From Synechococcus sp. CBW1108 (lineage in GTDB: Bacteria; Cyanobacteriota; Cyanobacteriia; PCC-6307; Cyanobiaceae): a stretch of 64,000 nucleotides of DNA. Below, piece by piece: positions 1 through 8,074 of this stretch. The stretch is from the NCBI RefSeq assembly GCF_015840335.1, contig NZ_CP060395.1, forward strand, positions 2,021,277 to 2,085,276, written 5' to 3'. Below the pieces are notes generated by a model. The model was given only the letters and a program-made list of their open reading frames with translations, was not told where the DNA came from and did no database searches. Every line of letters begins with the position of its first letter. Position 1 is the first letter of the stretch. The position numbers were made by a program, and so were the translations under genes.

Positions 1-2
1 GC

Positions 3-422
3 TCCGCGCTGCTGGTCGATGTCGTGCTTGTAGGCCATCAGGTCGGCCAGGCGGATCCGCCGGTGGGTGCCGACCTTGCGGAAGGGGATCTCCCCTTGCT
101 CCAGCCGCTCGATCAGGAAGGGCCGCGACACATTCAGCAGATCGGCGGCCTGCTGGGTCGTGAGCTCGGCATGCACCGGCACCAGGGTGACGGCATTGCC
201 CTGGGCCATCTGCACCAGGATTCCCTGGAGCAATTCCAGCACTGCGGCCGGGATTGGGACAGATGCGCGCTGTCCATCGTCCAGGTCCAGGGAGAGGCTG
301 GCTTGGCGCAGACCGTGGCTGGCACGGAAGCCGGCGAGATCTCGCAAGCTCGCCCCTGCGGCCTCAGCCGCCTCAGCCGTGGGGATCACGGGCTCAATGG
401 AGCTTGGGAGAGCGACGGCCAT
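3..422 (-). CDS. HTH (excisionase-type) DNA-binding protein, 3' end outside window
   Basis: The frame opens with ATG at 422-420 and runs off the left edge after about 140 codons. The C-terminal half carries a MerR/excisionase-like helix-turn-helix: [21 protein letters not shown] followed by [13 protein letters not shown] (about residues 90-125). Proteins of this size and layout are often antitoxins upstream of a PIN-domain toxin; a toxin would lie left of the window, so pairing is inference. The N-terminal half has no recognised domain. The start is the first ATG of the frame and sits 276 bases from the divergent primase-helicase gene. Confidence 0.7.
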   Translation of the reverse strand, partial: MAVALPSSIEPVIPTAEAAEAAGASLRDLAGFRASHGLRQASLSLDLDDGQRASVPIPAAVLELLQGILVQMAQGNAVTLVPVHAELTTQQAADLLNVSRPFLIERLEQGEIPFRKVGTHRRIRLADLMAYKHDIDQQRG

Positions 423-698
423 GGGCAACGGGGGAGGGCCACTCGCACAGTAATCGAAATAATCGCAGCATCCGCAGCATCTGCAAGAGGGTGGGCCGAA
501 CGGCTGATCGAGCAGCTGATTCCCGCCGGCAGGATCCCGGGCTGCAGTGATCGCACCAGGATCAAGCTCCGCACCGCGGGCTTCCTCCTGGTGGTCGAGG
601 TGCGGGTCACACGAGGTGCCGGTCCTTTTCGTGGCGGTGGGTCAGCAGTGGCGTAATGCTGTCTACCTCCAGGTTGACCAGCGCTGAGACCTCTCCTC

Positions 699-3041
699 AT
701 GGCCGACTCCAAGCCATCCGAGCTGGATCAGCTCCGCCTGGAGAACAGCAGGCTGATTGCCCTGCTGGAGGCTCACGGCATTGCCTGGCGCTCCACCGAA
801 CAACCCAGATCGGAGCCAACCCCGGACTCAGCCCAGCCTGCTGGCAGTGCCCCCGGTTCAGTGCAGCAGAAGGTGGCCCTGTACCGGCGTCTGTTCCGCG
901 GTCGTGATGACATCTACGCCCTGCGCTGGGAGAGCAGGACCAGCGGGCGATCGGGCTATGCGCCGGCCTGCGCCAATGAGTGGCGCCCAGGCCTCTGCGA
1001 GAAGCCTCGTGTGGCGTGCCGCGACTGCAGCCACCGGGAGCTGTTGCCGCTCAGCGATGCGGCGATCTACGGCCATCTGGCCGGAGACCACACCATCGGC
1101 CTCTACCCCCTGCTGGAGAACGACCACTGCCACCTGCTGGCCGTCGACTTGGACGAGCAGGACTGGCGTGACGATGCCCGGGCCTTTCTGCGCTCCTGCC
1201 GGGATCTGGATGTGCCGGCGGCCCTGGAGATCTCCCGCTCCGGGGAGGGGGCACATGTGTGGGTGTTCTTTGAGGAGGCTGTTCCGGCCCGTGAGGCCCG
1301 CCAGCTCGGGGCCGCCCTGATCAGTCACACCTGCGCTGCGTCACGCCAATTGCAGCTGAGCTCCTACGACCGGCTGTTCCCCAATCAGGACACCATGCCG
1401 AAGGGGGGCTTCGGCAACCTGATCGCCCTGCCGCTGCAGAAGGAAGCCCGGCAGCGGGGTTGCAGCGTGTTTGTGGATGACGACCTGAAGCCCTATCCCG
1501 ATCAGTGGGCCTATCTGGCAACCCTGCAGAGGCTGTCGGTGGCAGGGCTGCAGACCTTGATCCAGAGCGCCACGGGCGGTGCCCATCCTCTCGATCTGGC
1601 GTTCATCGACGAGGAGGACCTGGCGACCCCATGGAAACCGCATCAGGCGGCTCCAGCGATCAGGGGACCGCTGCCCACCTCACTCACGCTCACCCTGGCT
1701 GATCGCCTCTATGTGGAGCGCTCGAGCCTGCCGCAGCCACTGCTCAATCGCCTGATCCGCCTCGCCGCCTTCGCCAACCCTGCCTTCTACAAGGCCCAGG
1801 CGATGCGCCTGTCGGTGTGGGACAAACCGCGGGTGATCGGCTGCGCCGAGAACTTTCCCCAGCACATTGCCCTGCCGCGGGGCTGCCTCGAACCCGTGCA
1901 GACCCTGCTGCAGGAGTTGGGGATCAACTGGGAGCTGGTGGATGAACGCCAGGACGGCTCACCGATGGAGATGGCGTTCACGGGCCAGCTGCGCGCTGAC
2001 CAGGAGGCCGCCGTCGAAGCGATGCTGCGCCATGACATCGGAGTGCTGCAGGCACCGACGGCTTTCGGGAAAACGGTGGTGGCAGCAGCGATCCTGGCGC
2101 GCCGCAGGGTCAACACCCTGGTGCTGGTGCATCGGGCGGAGTTGCTGCGCCAATGGCAGGAGCGGCTCCAATCCTTTCTGGATGTCACTCCTGAGGCGAT
2201 CGGTTGCATCGGTGGAGGCAAAGCCAAGCCCACCGGCCAGCTCGACATCGCCGTGATGCAGTCGCTGGTGCGGAAGGGAGAGGTGAACCCTGTGGTGCAG
2301 GGCTACGGGCAGGTGATCGTCGACGAGTGCCACCACATCGCCGCCTCCTCCTTTGAAACGATCCTCAGGCAGGTGAAGGCCCGCCACGTGCTGGGCCTGT
2401 CGGCCACCCTGGTGCGCCGCGACGGCCTGCAGCCGATCCTGTTCATGCAGTGCGGCCCCATTCGCCACACCGCCCAGCGACCTGCCGGGGCGCCCCAGAC
2501 CCTGGAACTGGTAAGCCGCACCCATCAGCTCCCAGCACTACCGGCCGATCTGCCGATCCAGGAGCTGATGCGCCGGCTGGCGGAAGACCAACACCGAACC
2601 GATCAGATTGTGGCGGCGGCGCTGACTTGCTGGGGCGATGGTCGCAAGCTGCTGCTGCTGAGTGAGCGGACGGACCACATCACAGGGATCGCCCGCGCGC
2701 TGGCCGAGCAGGTGCCAAACCTGTTTCTGCTGCATGGTCGCCTGAGCGCACGCCTGCGCAGCGCCACCCTGGCCGCGCTGGAGCAGCTGGCTCCTGATGC
2801 GCCCCGCATCGTGCTGGCCACCGGGCGACTGGTGGGGGAAGGGTTCGACCATCCGCCGCTCGACACCCTGCTGCTGGCGATGCCCGTGTCGTGGAAAGGC
2901 ACGCTGCAGCAATACGCCGGCCGGCTGCACCGGCAGCAGAGCGGCAAGACCAGCGTCCGCATCATCGACTGGCTCGATCTCGGCCATCCGGTGCCGCAAC
3001 GCATGTGGGAGCGGAGGCTGCGGGGCTATCGGGCGACTTGA
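699..3041 (+). CDS. Archaeo-eukaryotic-type primase fused to SF2 helicase, 3' end clipped by IS
   Basis: This 780-residue protein begins with a short coiled coil (LDQLRLENSRLIALLEAHGI). Residues about 60-290 resemble the primase domain of TOTE-type conflict-system helicases: acidic LAVDLDEQDW near 150 and GEGAHVWVF near 181. An SF2 helicase follows: Walker A TAFGKT near 452, DECHH near 541, motif V/VI GEGFDH and QQYAGRLHRQ near 710-740. Such proteins are linked to mobile-element or conflict functions; the exact role is unknown. IS1595 copy 1 entered 6 bases before the present stop. Without the IS and one target repeat, the frame runs on from ATGGGGTAT to TGA at 4146-4148, so about 24 residues were lost. 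The helicase core is intact, so it may still work. Confidence 0.85.
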   Translation: MADSKPSELDQLRLENSRLIALLEAHGIAWRSTEQPRSEPTPDSAQPAGSAPGSVQQKVALYRRLFRGRDDIYALRWESRTSGRSGYAPACANEWRPGLCEKPRVACRDCSHRELLPLSDAAIYGHLAGDHTIGLYPLLENDHCHLLAVDLDEQDWRDDARAFLRSCRDLDVPAALEISRSGEGAHVWVFFEEAVPAREARQLGAALISHTCAASRQLQLSSYDRLFPNQDTMPKGGFGNLIALPLQKEARQRGCSVFVDDDLKPYPDQWAYLATLQRLSVAGLQTLIQSATGGAHPLDLAFIDEEDLATPWKPHQAAPAIRGPLPTSLTLTLADRLYVERSSLPQPLLNRLIRLAAFANPAFYKAQAMRLSVWDKPRVIGCAENFPQHIALPRGCLEPVQTLLQELGINWELVDERQDGSPMEMAFTGQLRADQEAAVEAMLRHDIGVLQAPTAFGKTVVAAAILARRRVNTLVLVHRAELLRQWQERLQSFLDVTPEAIGCIGGGKAKPTGQLDIAVMQSLVRKGEVNPVVQGYGQVIVDECHHIAASSFETILRQVKARHVLGLSATLVRRDGLQPILFMQCGPIRHTAQRPAGAPQTLELVSRTHQLPALPADLPIQELMRRLAEDQHRTDQIVAAALTCWGDGRKLLLLSERTDHITGIARALAEQVPNLFLLHGRLSARLRSATLAALEQLAPDAPRIVLATGRLVGEGFDHPPLDTLLLAMPVSWKGTLQQYAGRLHRQQSGKTSVRIIDWLDLGHPVPQRMWERRLRGYRAT

Positions 3042-4066
3042 TTACCCAGCTCGCTCCGCGCACCGCGAGCCTGGGCCGTAGACTGGTACGCACATACCAG
3101 TTCAGTCATGGCGCGCAACGTCATCCAGTTCCAGAAAGGCCTTTCACTGCCTGACTTCCAGCGGCTCTACGGCACCGAGGTGCAATGTGAGGCTGCTTTG
3201 GAGAAGGCGCGCTGGCCCGGTGGGTTCCGCTGTCCCCGCTGCAATGGCCATGAGCATGGGCTGGTCTATGGCCGCAGGCTCAAGCGCTATCAGTGCCGCA
3301 GCTGCGGCCATCAGGCCACGCTCACGGCTGGCACGATCATGCAGGCCACGAAATTGCCTCTGACCACCTGGTTTCTGGCCTTTTACATGATCGGGCAGGC
3401 CAAAACAGGGATCTCCTCGCTGGAGCTCAGCCGCCACCTGGGCGTGAACTACGACACCGCCTGGCTGCTGCACCACAAGATTCTGCGGGCGATGGCTGAT
3501 CGGGAGGAGGCTTACCTGCTGCGGGGAAAAGTCCAGATCGATGATTCCTACCTCGGCGGAGAACTGCCGGGCGGCAAGGCAGGTCGGGGTTCAGAGAACA
3601 AGATCCCCATCGTCGCGGCCGTCTCCTTGAATGAGGCGGGCCGGCTGATTCACGCCAGGATCACAGCCGTGAGTGGCTTCAGCTCAGAGGCCATCGCTGA
3701 GTGGGCCAAGCGCCATCTGGCGCCCGGCAGTCAGGTGCTCTCCGATGGCCTGGCCTGCTTTCGTGCCGTGACCACGGCAGGCTGCAGCCATCACGCCATC
3801 GTCACCGGTGGGAAGCACCCAAACGACTTGCCGCAGTTCCGTTGGATCAACACCGTGCTGGGCAACCTCAAGACCGGCTTCAACGGCACCTTCCACGCTT
3901 TCAATTTCGACAAGTACGCCAGGCGCTACCTGGGCGGCTTCTGCTTCCGGTTCAACCGGCGCTTCTCGATGGTTGCGATGACTGATCGCATTGCCAATGC
4001 GGTCTGTTGCTGCATGCCCTGCACGGAGCGGGATCTCAGGGTTGCGGAGGCTTATGGGTAATCAAG
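3037..4066 (+). mobile_element. IS1595-family insertion sequence, copy 1
   Basis: The 1030-bp element has imperfect terminal inverted repeats beginning CTTGATTACCCA and is flanked by the perfect 8-bp target duplication TCGGGCGA (3029-3036 and 4067-4074). Eight-base duplications are usual for IS1595. It interrupts the 3' end of the primase-helicase gene. Copies 2 (18248-19283) and 3 (57832-58861) are nearly identical, which suggests recent movement. Confidence 0.95.
3108..4061 (+). CDS. IS1595-family (ISXO2-like) transposase
   Basis: The 317-residue transposase has the family layout: an N-terminal zinc ribbon (CPRC near 42-45, CRSC near 62-65) and a C-terminal ISXO2-type catalytic domain with QIDDSYLGG, VLSDGL and the NTVLGNLKTGF block. 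It fills the element, starting about 70 bases from the left end and stopping 5 bases before the right end. The protein is identical to that of copy 3. It looks intact and probably functional. Confidence 0.95.
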   Translation: MARNVIQFQKGLSLPDFQRLYGTEVQCEAALEKARWPGGFRCPRCNGHEHGLVYGRRLKRYQCRSCGHQATLTAGTIMQATKLPLTTWFLAFYMIGQAKTGISSLELSRHLGVNYDTAWLLHHKILRAMADREEAYLLRGKVQIDDSYLGGELPGGKAGRGSENKIPIVAAVSLNEAGRLIHARITAVSGFSSEAIAEWAKRHLAPGSQVLSDGLACFRAVTTAGCSHHAIVTGGKHPNDLPQFRWINTVLGNLKTGFNGTFHAFNFDKYARRYLGGFCFRFNRRFSMVAMTDRIANAVCCCMPCTERDLRVAEAYG

Positions 4067-4123
4067 TCGGGCGATGGGGTATGAGCTGACCTCGACGCGG
4101 CTGCCCATCCCAGATGGAGGACA

Positions 4124-4146
4124 TGTACGGCCATGCCCCGTACAAT
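4124..4146 (+). promoter_or_regulatory. Operator-like inverted repeat overlapping a -10 box before the TacAT-like pair
   Basis: TGTACGG (4124-4130) and CCGTACA (4138-4144) form perfect 7-bp arms around a 7-bp spacer. The right arm overlaps TACAAT (4141-4146), a good -10 hexamer. Transcription would begin near 4153, which favours the antitoxin start at 4171 over the upstream in-frame ATG at 4114. Autorepression by the toxin-antitoxin complex is the usual arrangement; here it is inferred. Confidence 0.5.
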
Positions 4147-4170
4147 GATGAAGTCGCTCTCTGTGGTGCC

Positions 4171-4491
4171 ATGTCACCGGTCGAGACCGCGCTCCATGCG
4201 GCGATCGAAGCGATCGACGAGCCCCGCTCGGCTCGGATGGACCAGCGCACCAAGCCCTCGGTGAAGGCCAGCATTGAGGCCGCGGCTGACCTGATGGGCA
4301 TCGAGGCCTCCGCCTTCGTGGTCATGTCGGCGTATGCGCGTGCCCAGGAGCTGCTCAGTGGCAGGCAGCAGACCCTGCTCAGCCAGGGCGATCACCAGGC
4401 TCTGCTCGCCGCCCTCGACGAAGAGACCGCGCCAACGCCCGCTCTGCTAGAAGCCTGGCGGCTGCACCAGGACCAGGTCGTGCGCTCCTGA
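4171..4491 (+). CDS. DUF1778 (TacA-like) antitoxin
   Basis: The 106-residue protein has the ribbon-helix-helix/long-helix pattern of DUF1778 antitoxins (RTKPSVKASIEAAADLMG, then ASAFVVMSAYARAQELL) and a C-terminal toxin-binding tail containing LLAALDEE. It lies 4 bases before a GNAT toxin gene, the standard TacA-TacT order. The start at 4171 is preferred because a -10 box and operator-like repeat lie just upstream; a 19-codon extension to 4114 is open but would begin inside the old 3' end of the helicase gene. Confidence 0.8.
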   Translation: MSPVETALHAAIEAIDEPRSARMDQRTKPSVKASIEAAADLMGIEASAFVVMSAYARAQELLSGRQQTLLSQGDHQALLAALDEETAPTPALLEAWRLHQDQVVRS

Positions 4492-4495
4492 ACCG

Positions 4496-5041
4496 GTGGC
4501 TTACCGGATCGAAGCCTTTGACCCTGGCCTGCACGACACCAAAGACTTCCGCTGCGGCAGCGACAGCCAGGACAACTTTCTGCGCCGCACCGCCAAGCGC
4601 CAGCAGCGTGATGGCTACACCCGGCTCTACGTCGCCACTGACACCGCCCAGGCAGGAGAACCTCGGGCCTGTCTCGGCTTCTACGCCATCAATGCCCATG
4701 CCATCGGCGTGGCCGATGTGCCTGCCGATGCTGTCCCGCGGGCACCACGCTCGAATCTGATTCCAGGCGTTTTTCTCAGTCACCTCGCTGTCGACGGGAG
4801 ACACCAAGGCCAGGGGTTGGGGCGCATCCTGCTGGTGGATGCGATGCAGCAGTGCCAGCGGGCGGGGCAGATCCTCGGGGTGCGGCTGATGTTGCTCGAT
4901 GTGGCGGGCGCCGCTGGAGACGCGGAACGCGCACGCCTCCACAGCTTCTACGCGTCGATGGGGTTCCGGCCCCTGCCAGGTCGAGCAGAGCGGTTGTTCC
5001 TCTCTCTGAGTGCTCTGCCACCCCCGCGATCGGGCAGATAA
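4496..5041 (+). CDS. GNAT acetyltransferase toxin (TacT-like)
   Basis: The 181-residue GCN5-related acetyltransferase opens with YRIEAFDPGLHDTKDFRCG and has the acetyl-CoA signature LAVDGRHQGQGLGRILL near residues 95-112, then the FYASMGF block and a C-terminal strand. TacT toxins acetylate aminoacyl-tRNA and halt translation; this is transferred from the family. The start is GTG, 4 bases after the antitoxin stop, so the two are probably translated together. It is a little longer at the C-terminus than the second pair at 10200-10700. Confidence 0.82.
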   Translation: MAYRIEAFDPGLHDTKDFRCGSDSQDNFLRRTAKRQQRDGYTRLYVATDTAQAGEPRACLGFYAINAHAIGVADVPADAVPRAPRSNLIPGVFLSHLAVDGRHQGQGLGRILLVDAMQQCQRAGQILGVRLMLLDVAGAAGDAERARLHSFYASMGFRPLPGRAERLFLSLSALPPPRSGR

Positions 5042-5045
5042 GGCA

Positions 5046-5282
5046 TCAAAGGCGCAGATGTTTCCTGCTCCAGCCTGTGATGGTGGCCTCGACGTTCTCG
5101 AGGTGCCACTGCAGTGGGCCTCGGCCCTGAGTGCAGCCCCAGCGGCGGTAGTGCTTGCCCGGGGTGAGCACCCCGCGCAGCCGCAGCTGGCGGAGGGTTT
5201 CGCGGCTCATCCCCAGAGCTGTGCACGCTTCTGCCGTTGTGACCCAGACCCGCTGGCGCGATGAAGTTGTCGGCGTCTCCAT
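5046..5282 (-). CDS. Small helix-turn-helix DNA-binding protein
   Basis: This 78-residue protein has an N-terminal HTH (VTTAEACTALGMSRETLRQLR) and a basic, Trp-rich C-terminal part, similar to phage or plasmid excisionase/regulator proteins. Its start overlaps the last base of the KilA-N gene stop, so it is the last gene of the minus-strand phage-like operon that begins near 9408. It faces the tacT-like gene tail to tail with 4 bases between stops. A role in excision or operon control is only a suggestion. Confidence 0.65.
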   Translation of the reverse strand: METPTTSSRQRVWVTTAEACTALGMSRETLRQLRLRGVLTPGKHYRRWGCTQGRGPLQWHLENVEATITGWSRKHLRL

Positions 5283-6082
5283 CAGCCCCCTGCCAGCTGG
5301 GCGCGGAAGCGCTTGAGGGTCTCAATCAGCCAGGAGCGCCGGTAGCTCTTGACCTGTCGCGGGGCCCCATCAACGAACTGCTGGCGGCAAGGGGGCTCTT
5401 CGCCGAACTCTTCGCGGTAGGCCCTGGCCACGAGCTTGCCGGCAGCGCAGAACTGGTTGCGCGGCAGCGCTTGCTGGAACACCTCCCTCCAGGCATCTCC
5501 CAGGGTGAGCTCTTGGTCAGTCGGGGCGCCGGGCAGCAGTCCCGAGCTCGCGGTGAGCACGTTGCTGCGCACGATGTCCTTGAACAGGAGCTGGTCGCGT
5601 TGATCGAGGCCGCCCAGCTGCTCAAACAGGCCGATGCTGCGTTCCACCAGCGCGATCACCTCGACCTCTCGCAGCCGGGGCGGGGGCGATTCCACCGGCG
5701 CCGGGTGAGCCTGCTGGAGGCTCTCCAGAAACCAGCCGTCCATCCACACCGCGAACGGCGCGCTGATCCAGCGGGCCAGATCCACCGCGACCTGGGGATG
5801 GACCCAGGTACCACCACCGTGCCCCTGGCGGGACTGGATCAGATCAAACACCGGAATTTCCGTTGTTTGGGACAGAGCGTCCAAGTAGAGCTGGCAGCGG
5901 TCCGATTCCCGGTAGTCAGACCACCTCTTCTTGTTCGCCTTGCACATGGCCGTGGCATTGACGTAGCCGTCGACAGTTCGCCGAGAGATTGGCGTTCCGT
6001 TCCAGGAGCGGGAGACCAGAGCAGGGTGGTCCATCGAAACGAGAGGAGAAAAGGGATTTGACGACGTGGTTGTGGTGTTCAT
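5282..6082 (-). CDS. KilA-N domain protein
   Basis: Residues about 15-120 match the KilA-N DNA-binding domain of phages and large DNA viruses: VDGYVNATAMCKANKKRWSD, YLDALSQTTEIPVFDLI, GTWVHPQVAVDLARW and FAVWMDGWF. The rest of the 266 residues has a Pro-rich linker and a helical C-terminal domain not recognised. KilA-N proteins are typical of temperate phages and act as regulators or antirepressors; the function here is unknown. The gene overlaps its neighbours by 1-4 bases on both sides, within the minus-strand phage-like operon. Confidence 0.85.
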   Translation of the reverse strand: MNTTTTSSNPFSPLVSMDHPALVSRSWNGTPISRRTVDGYVNATAMCKANKKRWSDYRESDRCQLYLDALSQTTEIPVFDLIQSRQGHGGGTWVHPQVAVDLARWISAPFAVWMDGWFLESLQQAHPAPVESPPPRLREVEVIALVERSIGLFEQLGGLDQRDQLLFKDIVRSNVLTASSGLLPGAPTDQELTLGDAWREVFQQALPRNQFCAAGKLVARAYREEFGEEPPCRQQFVDGAPRQVKSYRRSWLIETLKRFRAQLAGG

Positions 6083-6387
6083 CGGTCTGAAAGCGGTGTC
6101 ACGGGGGGAACCTCACCGGCGTCAGCGCCGGCATCGGGTCGGAAAACGGTGTTGGTGCTGGCCATGGGCCGCGGCGGCACGGGGCCGGCGAGCACGAGAA
6201 GCAGGGTGCTGAGCTGAAATGCCAGCCCCAGCAGCACCAGAGCGCGCAGTGAGGCGAGGCTGCTGGCCGTGACGGCCACGGTGGTGGGCCGGCGGGTGCG
6301 GCAGAAGGCAGGCAGCTGTGGACCGGGCCGATGAAGGGGCCTGCCCCTCCAGGCCCCGGCGTTCTGGTCCTGGCGATCGAGTGGCAT
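6079..6387 (-). CDS. Small single-span membrane protein, unknown
   Basis: The 102-residue frame has one hydrophobic segment (SLRALVLLGLAFQLSTLLLV, about residues 48-68) after a basic N-terminus and ends in an acidic/Pro-rich tail. I do not recognise it. It is supported by position: its ATG shares one base with the stop of the ssDNA-binding protein gene (TGATG) and its stop overlaps the KilA-N start by 4 bases, as in the other gene pairs of this operon. Small membrane proteins in phage early operons can act in exclusion or lysis; nothing here decides. Confidence 0.5.
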   Translation of the reverse strand: MPLDRQDQNAGAWRGRPLHRPGPQLPAFCRTRRPTTVAVTASSLASLRALVLLGLAFQLSTLLLVLAGPVPPRPMASTNTVFRPDAGADAGEVPPVTPLSDR

Positions 6388-6974
6388 CAGAACAGCTCCT
6401 CGACCTCGTCGGCAGCGCCAGTGCTCCAATCACCGGCACCAGCGCCGGAGGTGGTGTAGCCCTCGACCTCCTCAAACCCGTCGGTGGGGTCGACCTGCTC
6501 GTAGGGCACGAACTCGACCACCTGGACGGCGCGCGGCTGGAAGGTCATGCCGCAGCCGTTCTCGCCGTCCCAGTCGTAGATGTCGAAGGCCACCACAACC
6601 TTGGAGCCGTTGCCGATGGCGGCGCCATCCCAGGGCTGCTTCTTGGCATCGACAATGCGGGGTCCCTCGGACAGCGAGCCATCGCGCCGCTGAAACTGCG
6701 GCACCTTGAAGCGCACCACGGTGATCTCGCTGGGCTTCTCCTTGTCGGGCTTCCAGGGGAAGCCCTTCTCGGCGCGGCGCTTGCGGCTGCCGTGCAGGGC
6801 GATGAACTGATCCTCCATCGCCAGCAGGAAGGATTGGGCCTTCTCGTCTCCGTTGGGGAGCAGCAGGTCGGTCGTCCAGGCCTTGGGTTTGCTCTTGTCG
6901 AGCTGATGCCTGGGGGTGATCAGGTGAGCCCAACGCACTTCAGCGAGGGGCTTGCGGAAGATGTCCTTAGCCAT
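6387..6974 (-). CDS. Phage-type ssDNA-binding protein (T7 gp2.5-like)
   Basis: The 195-residue protein resembles phage gp2.5-like single-stranded DNA-binding proteins: an N-terminal region with AEVRWAHLITP, an OB-fold-like core, the strand pattern NGCGMTFQPRAVQVVEFVPY near residues 145-165, and an acidic tail ending in EEVEELF, like SSB tails that dock replication proteins. Start ATG 6974 was chosen over the upstream in-frame ATG at 7031 because the core homology-like block begins here (MAKDIFRKPL). It overlaps the preceding gene by 8 bases. A role in replication with the primase and nucleases of the region is inferred. Confidence 0.75.
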   Translation of the reverse strand: MAKDIFRKPLAEVRWAHLITPRHQLDKSKPKAWTTDLLLPNGDEKAQSFLLAMEDQFIALHGSRKRRAEKGFPWKPDKEKPSEITVVRFKVPQFQRRDGSLSEGPRIVDAKKQPWDGAAIGNGSKVVVAFDIYDWDGENGCGMTFQPRAVQVVEFVPYEQVDPTDGFEEVEGYTTSGAGAGDWSTGAADEVEELF

Positions 6975-7212
6975 GGGATGAATCGGTGGAAATCTTGTGT
7001 TGATCGAAGGGAGGCAGGGGCGGCAGGCCAAAGCGCTCGCGCAGCAGGTGATGCACCGCTCCGCTGGCTGAGATGTTGTGGCGCTCCATCACCTCGCGGA
7101 TCCGCAGGTACACATCGGTGCGCACCTGGGTCTGGATGAAGTGGCGACCAGCCTGAGAGCGGGGCTGCTCTCCGTAGCGACGTGGCGGCCGGGGGCGATG
7201 GCTCTCGCTCAT
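6967..7212 (-). CDS. Small putative ribbon-helix-helix protein
   Basis: The 81-residue protein has a basic, Pro/Arg-rich N-terminus and a segment TDVYLRIREVMERHNISASG with the spacing of a strand plus two helices, as in RHH DNA-binding proteins. The assignment is weak. The gene overlaps the upstream hypothetical gene by ATGA and the ssDNA-binding protein gene by 8 bases, so it is clearly part of the operon. It could be an operon regulator. Confidence 0.5.
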   Translation of the reverse strand: MSESHRPRPPRRYGEQPRSQAGRHFIQTQVRTDVYLRIREVMERHNISASGAVHHLLRERFGLPPLPPFDQHKISTDSSHG

Positions 7213-7973
7213 GGGCCTGGCTGCGCTGGAGCTGTCGCCTGCACCTGGCCCTGCGCTTCTGCGAGAAAGAGCTCGATGAAGACGCTGTGCTGCCGCTGGG
7301 TGATGCGATCACCGATGGAGCGGGCATTGCGCGGCACCTGGAAGTGCTCGCGGAAGGCTTTGGTCAGCTCCTGACGGCTTGCCTGGGGCAGCTCGAGGAC
7401 GCGGCGGTGAACCTCGCTGACCTCCTCAGGGGTGAGGGGAGCGAGGCCTGGATCACCGTCTGCGGGACTGCCATCAGCACTGGAGTCAGCCAGGGGGACT
7501 GGCTCCTGTGGAGACGGATCGTTGGCTTGCCGATCTGGGCAAGCCTGCTGTGCAAGAGCCACATCAGGCTCTCCAGTTGCCTGCTCTTCCGTGTCTGCAT
7601 TGGGCTGTACAGCCCGAGCCTGTGAAGACACAGGAATGCCCAGCAGCATCGCCAGCATCAGGCCGGTGGTTTCGGCCAGATCGCTGGCCTCATCTGCCCA
7701 GGACTCACTGCAGAGCTCGGCCCCGGCGACATGCATCACCGTGACCTGCAGCCTGGAGCGCCCTTGCTGCTCACGCAGTTGGGCGGACCAGCCGATGCCG
7801 CTGCGGAAGGCGGGGCGGGCTGAGTGCACTACCTCCGCCAGATCAGCAGCGGTGATGGGGGACACCTCGGCCTGGAAGCTGGCCAGGGCATGGGTGAGCT
7901 GTTGCTCGGGGGTGGCGTGGCCCAGGTCAGCCGGCAGGGGCTCGGCGATCGCGGGCCTGGATGGTGGAACCAT
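7209..7973 (-). CDS. Hypothetical phage-like protein
   Basis: This 254-residue protein is not recognised with confidence. The N-terminal half (ITAADLAEVVHSARPAFRSG, then QVTVMHVAGAELCSESW) has a fold-like pattern seen in some phage recombination mediators; the middle is a low-complexity Asp/Pro/Ala linker; the C-terminal 65 residues are helical (LTPEEVSEVHRRVLELPQAS). The start was set at ATG 7973; another ATG at 8018 would lie next to the conserved 26-bp element at 8038-8063. Being next to an ssDNA-binding protein gene makes an annealing or replication role possible, but this is a guess. Confidence 0.55.
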   Translation of the reverse strand: MVPPSRPAIAEPLPADLGHATPEQQLTHALASFQAEVSPITAADLAEVVHSARPAFRSGIGWSAQLREQQGRSRLQVTVMHVAGAELCSESWADEASDLAETTGLMLAMLLGIPVSSQARAVQPNADTEEQATGEPDVALAQQACPDRQANDPSPQEPVPLADSSADGSPADGDPGLAPLTPEEVSEVHRRVLELPQASRQELTKAFREHFQVPRNARSIGDRITQRQHSVFIELFLAEAQGQVQATAPAQPGP

Positions 7974-8037
7974 GGCGGATCGAATCGGGCGGTTGCCCGC
8001 TGATCCGAAAATTAGCACTGTTCACTGATAGCCACAC

Positions 8038-8074
8038 TCACAGCGGCTGTTAATTCCTAATCATCACGCTGTGA
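8038..8074 (-). promoter_or_regulatory. Palindromic element, site 1 (26-bp block shared with 17233-17258)
   Basis: TCACAGCG (8038-8045) and CGCTGTGA (8067-8074) form perfect 8-bp arms around an AT-rich core. Bases 8038-8063 recur exactly, in the opposite orientation, at 17233-17258. Both copies read the same way relative to the gene just downstream (7209-7973 here, 17287-17721 there). This suggests a common operator or promoter of a phage-type regulator. It overlaps the stop of the gene at 8064-8816. Confidence 0.6.
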
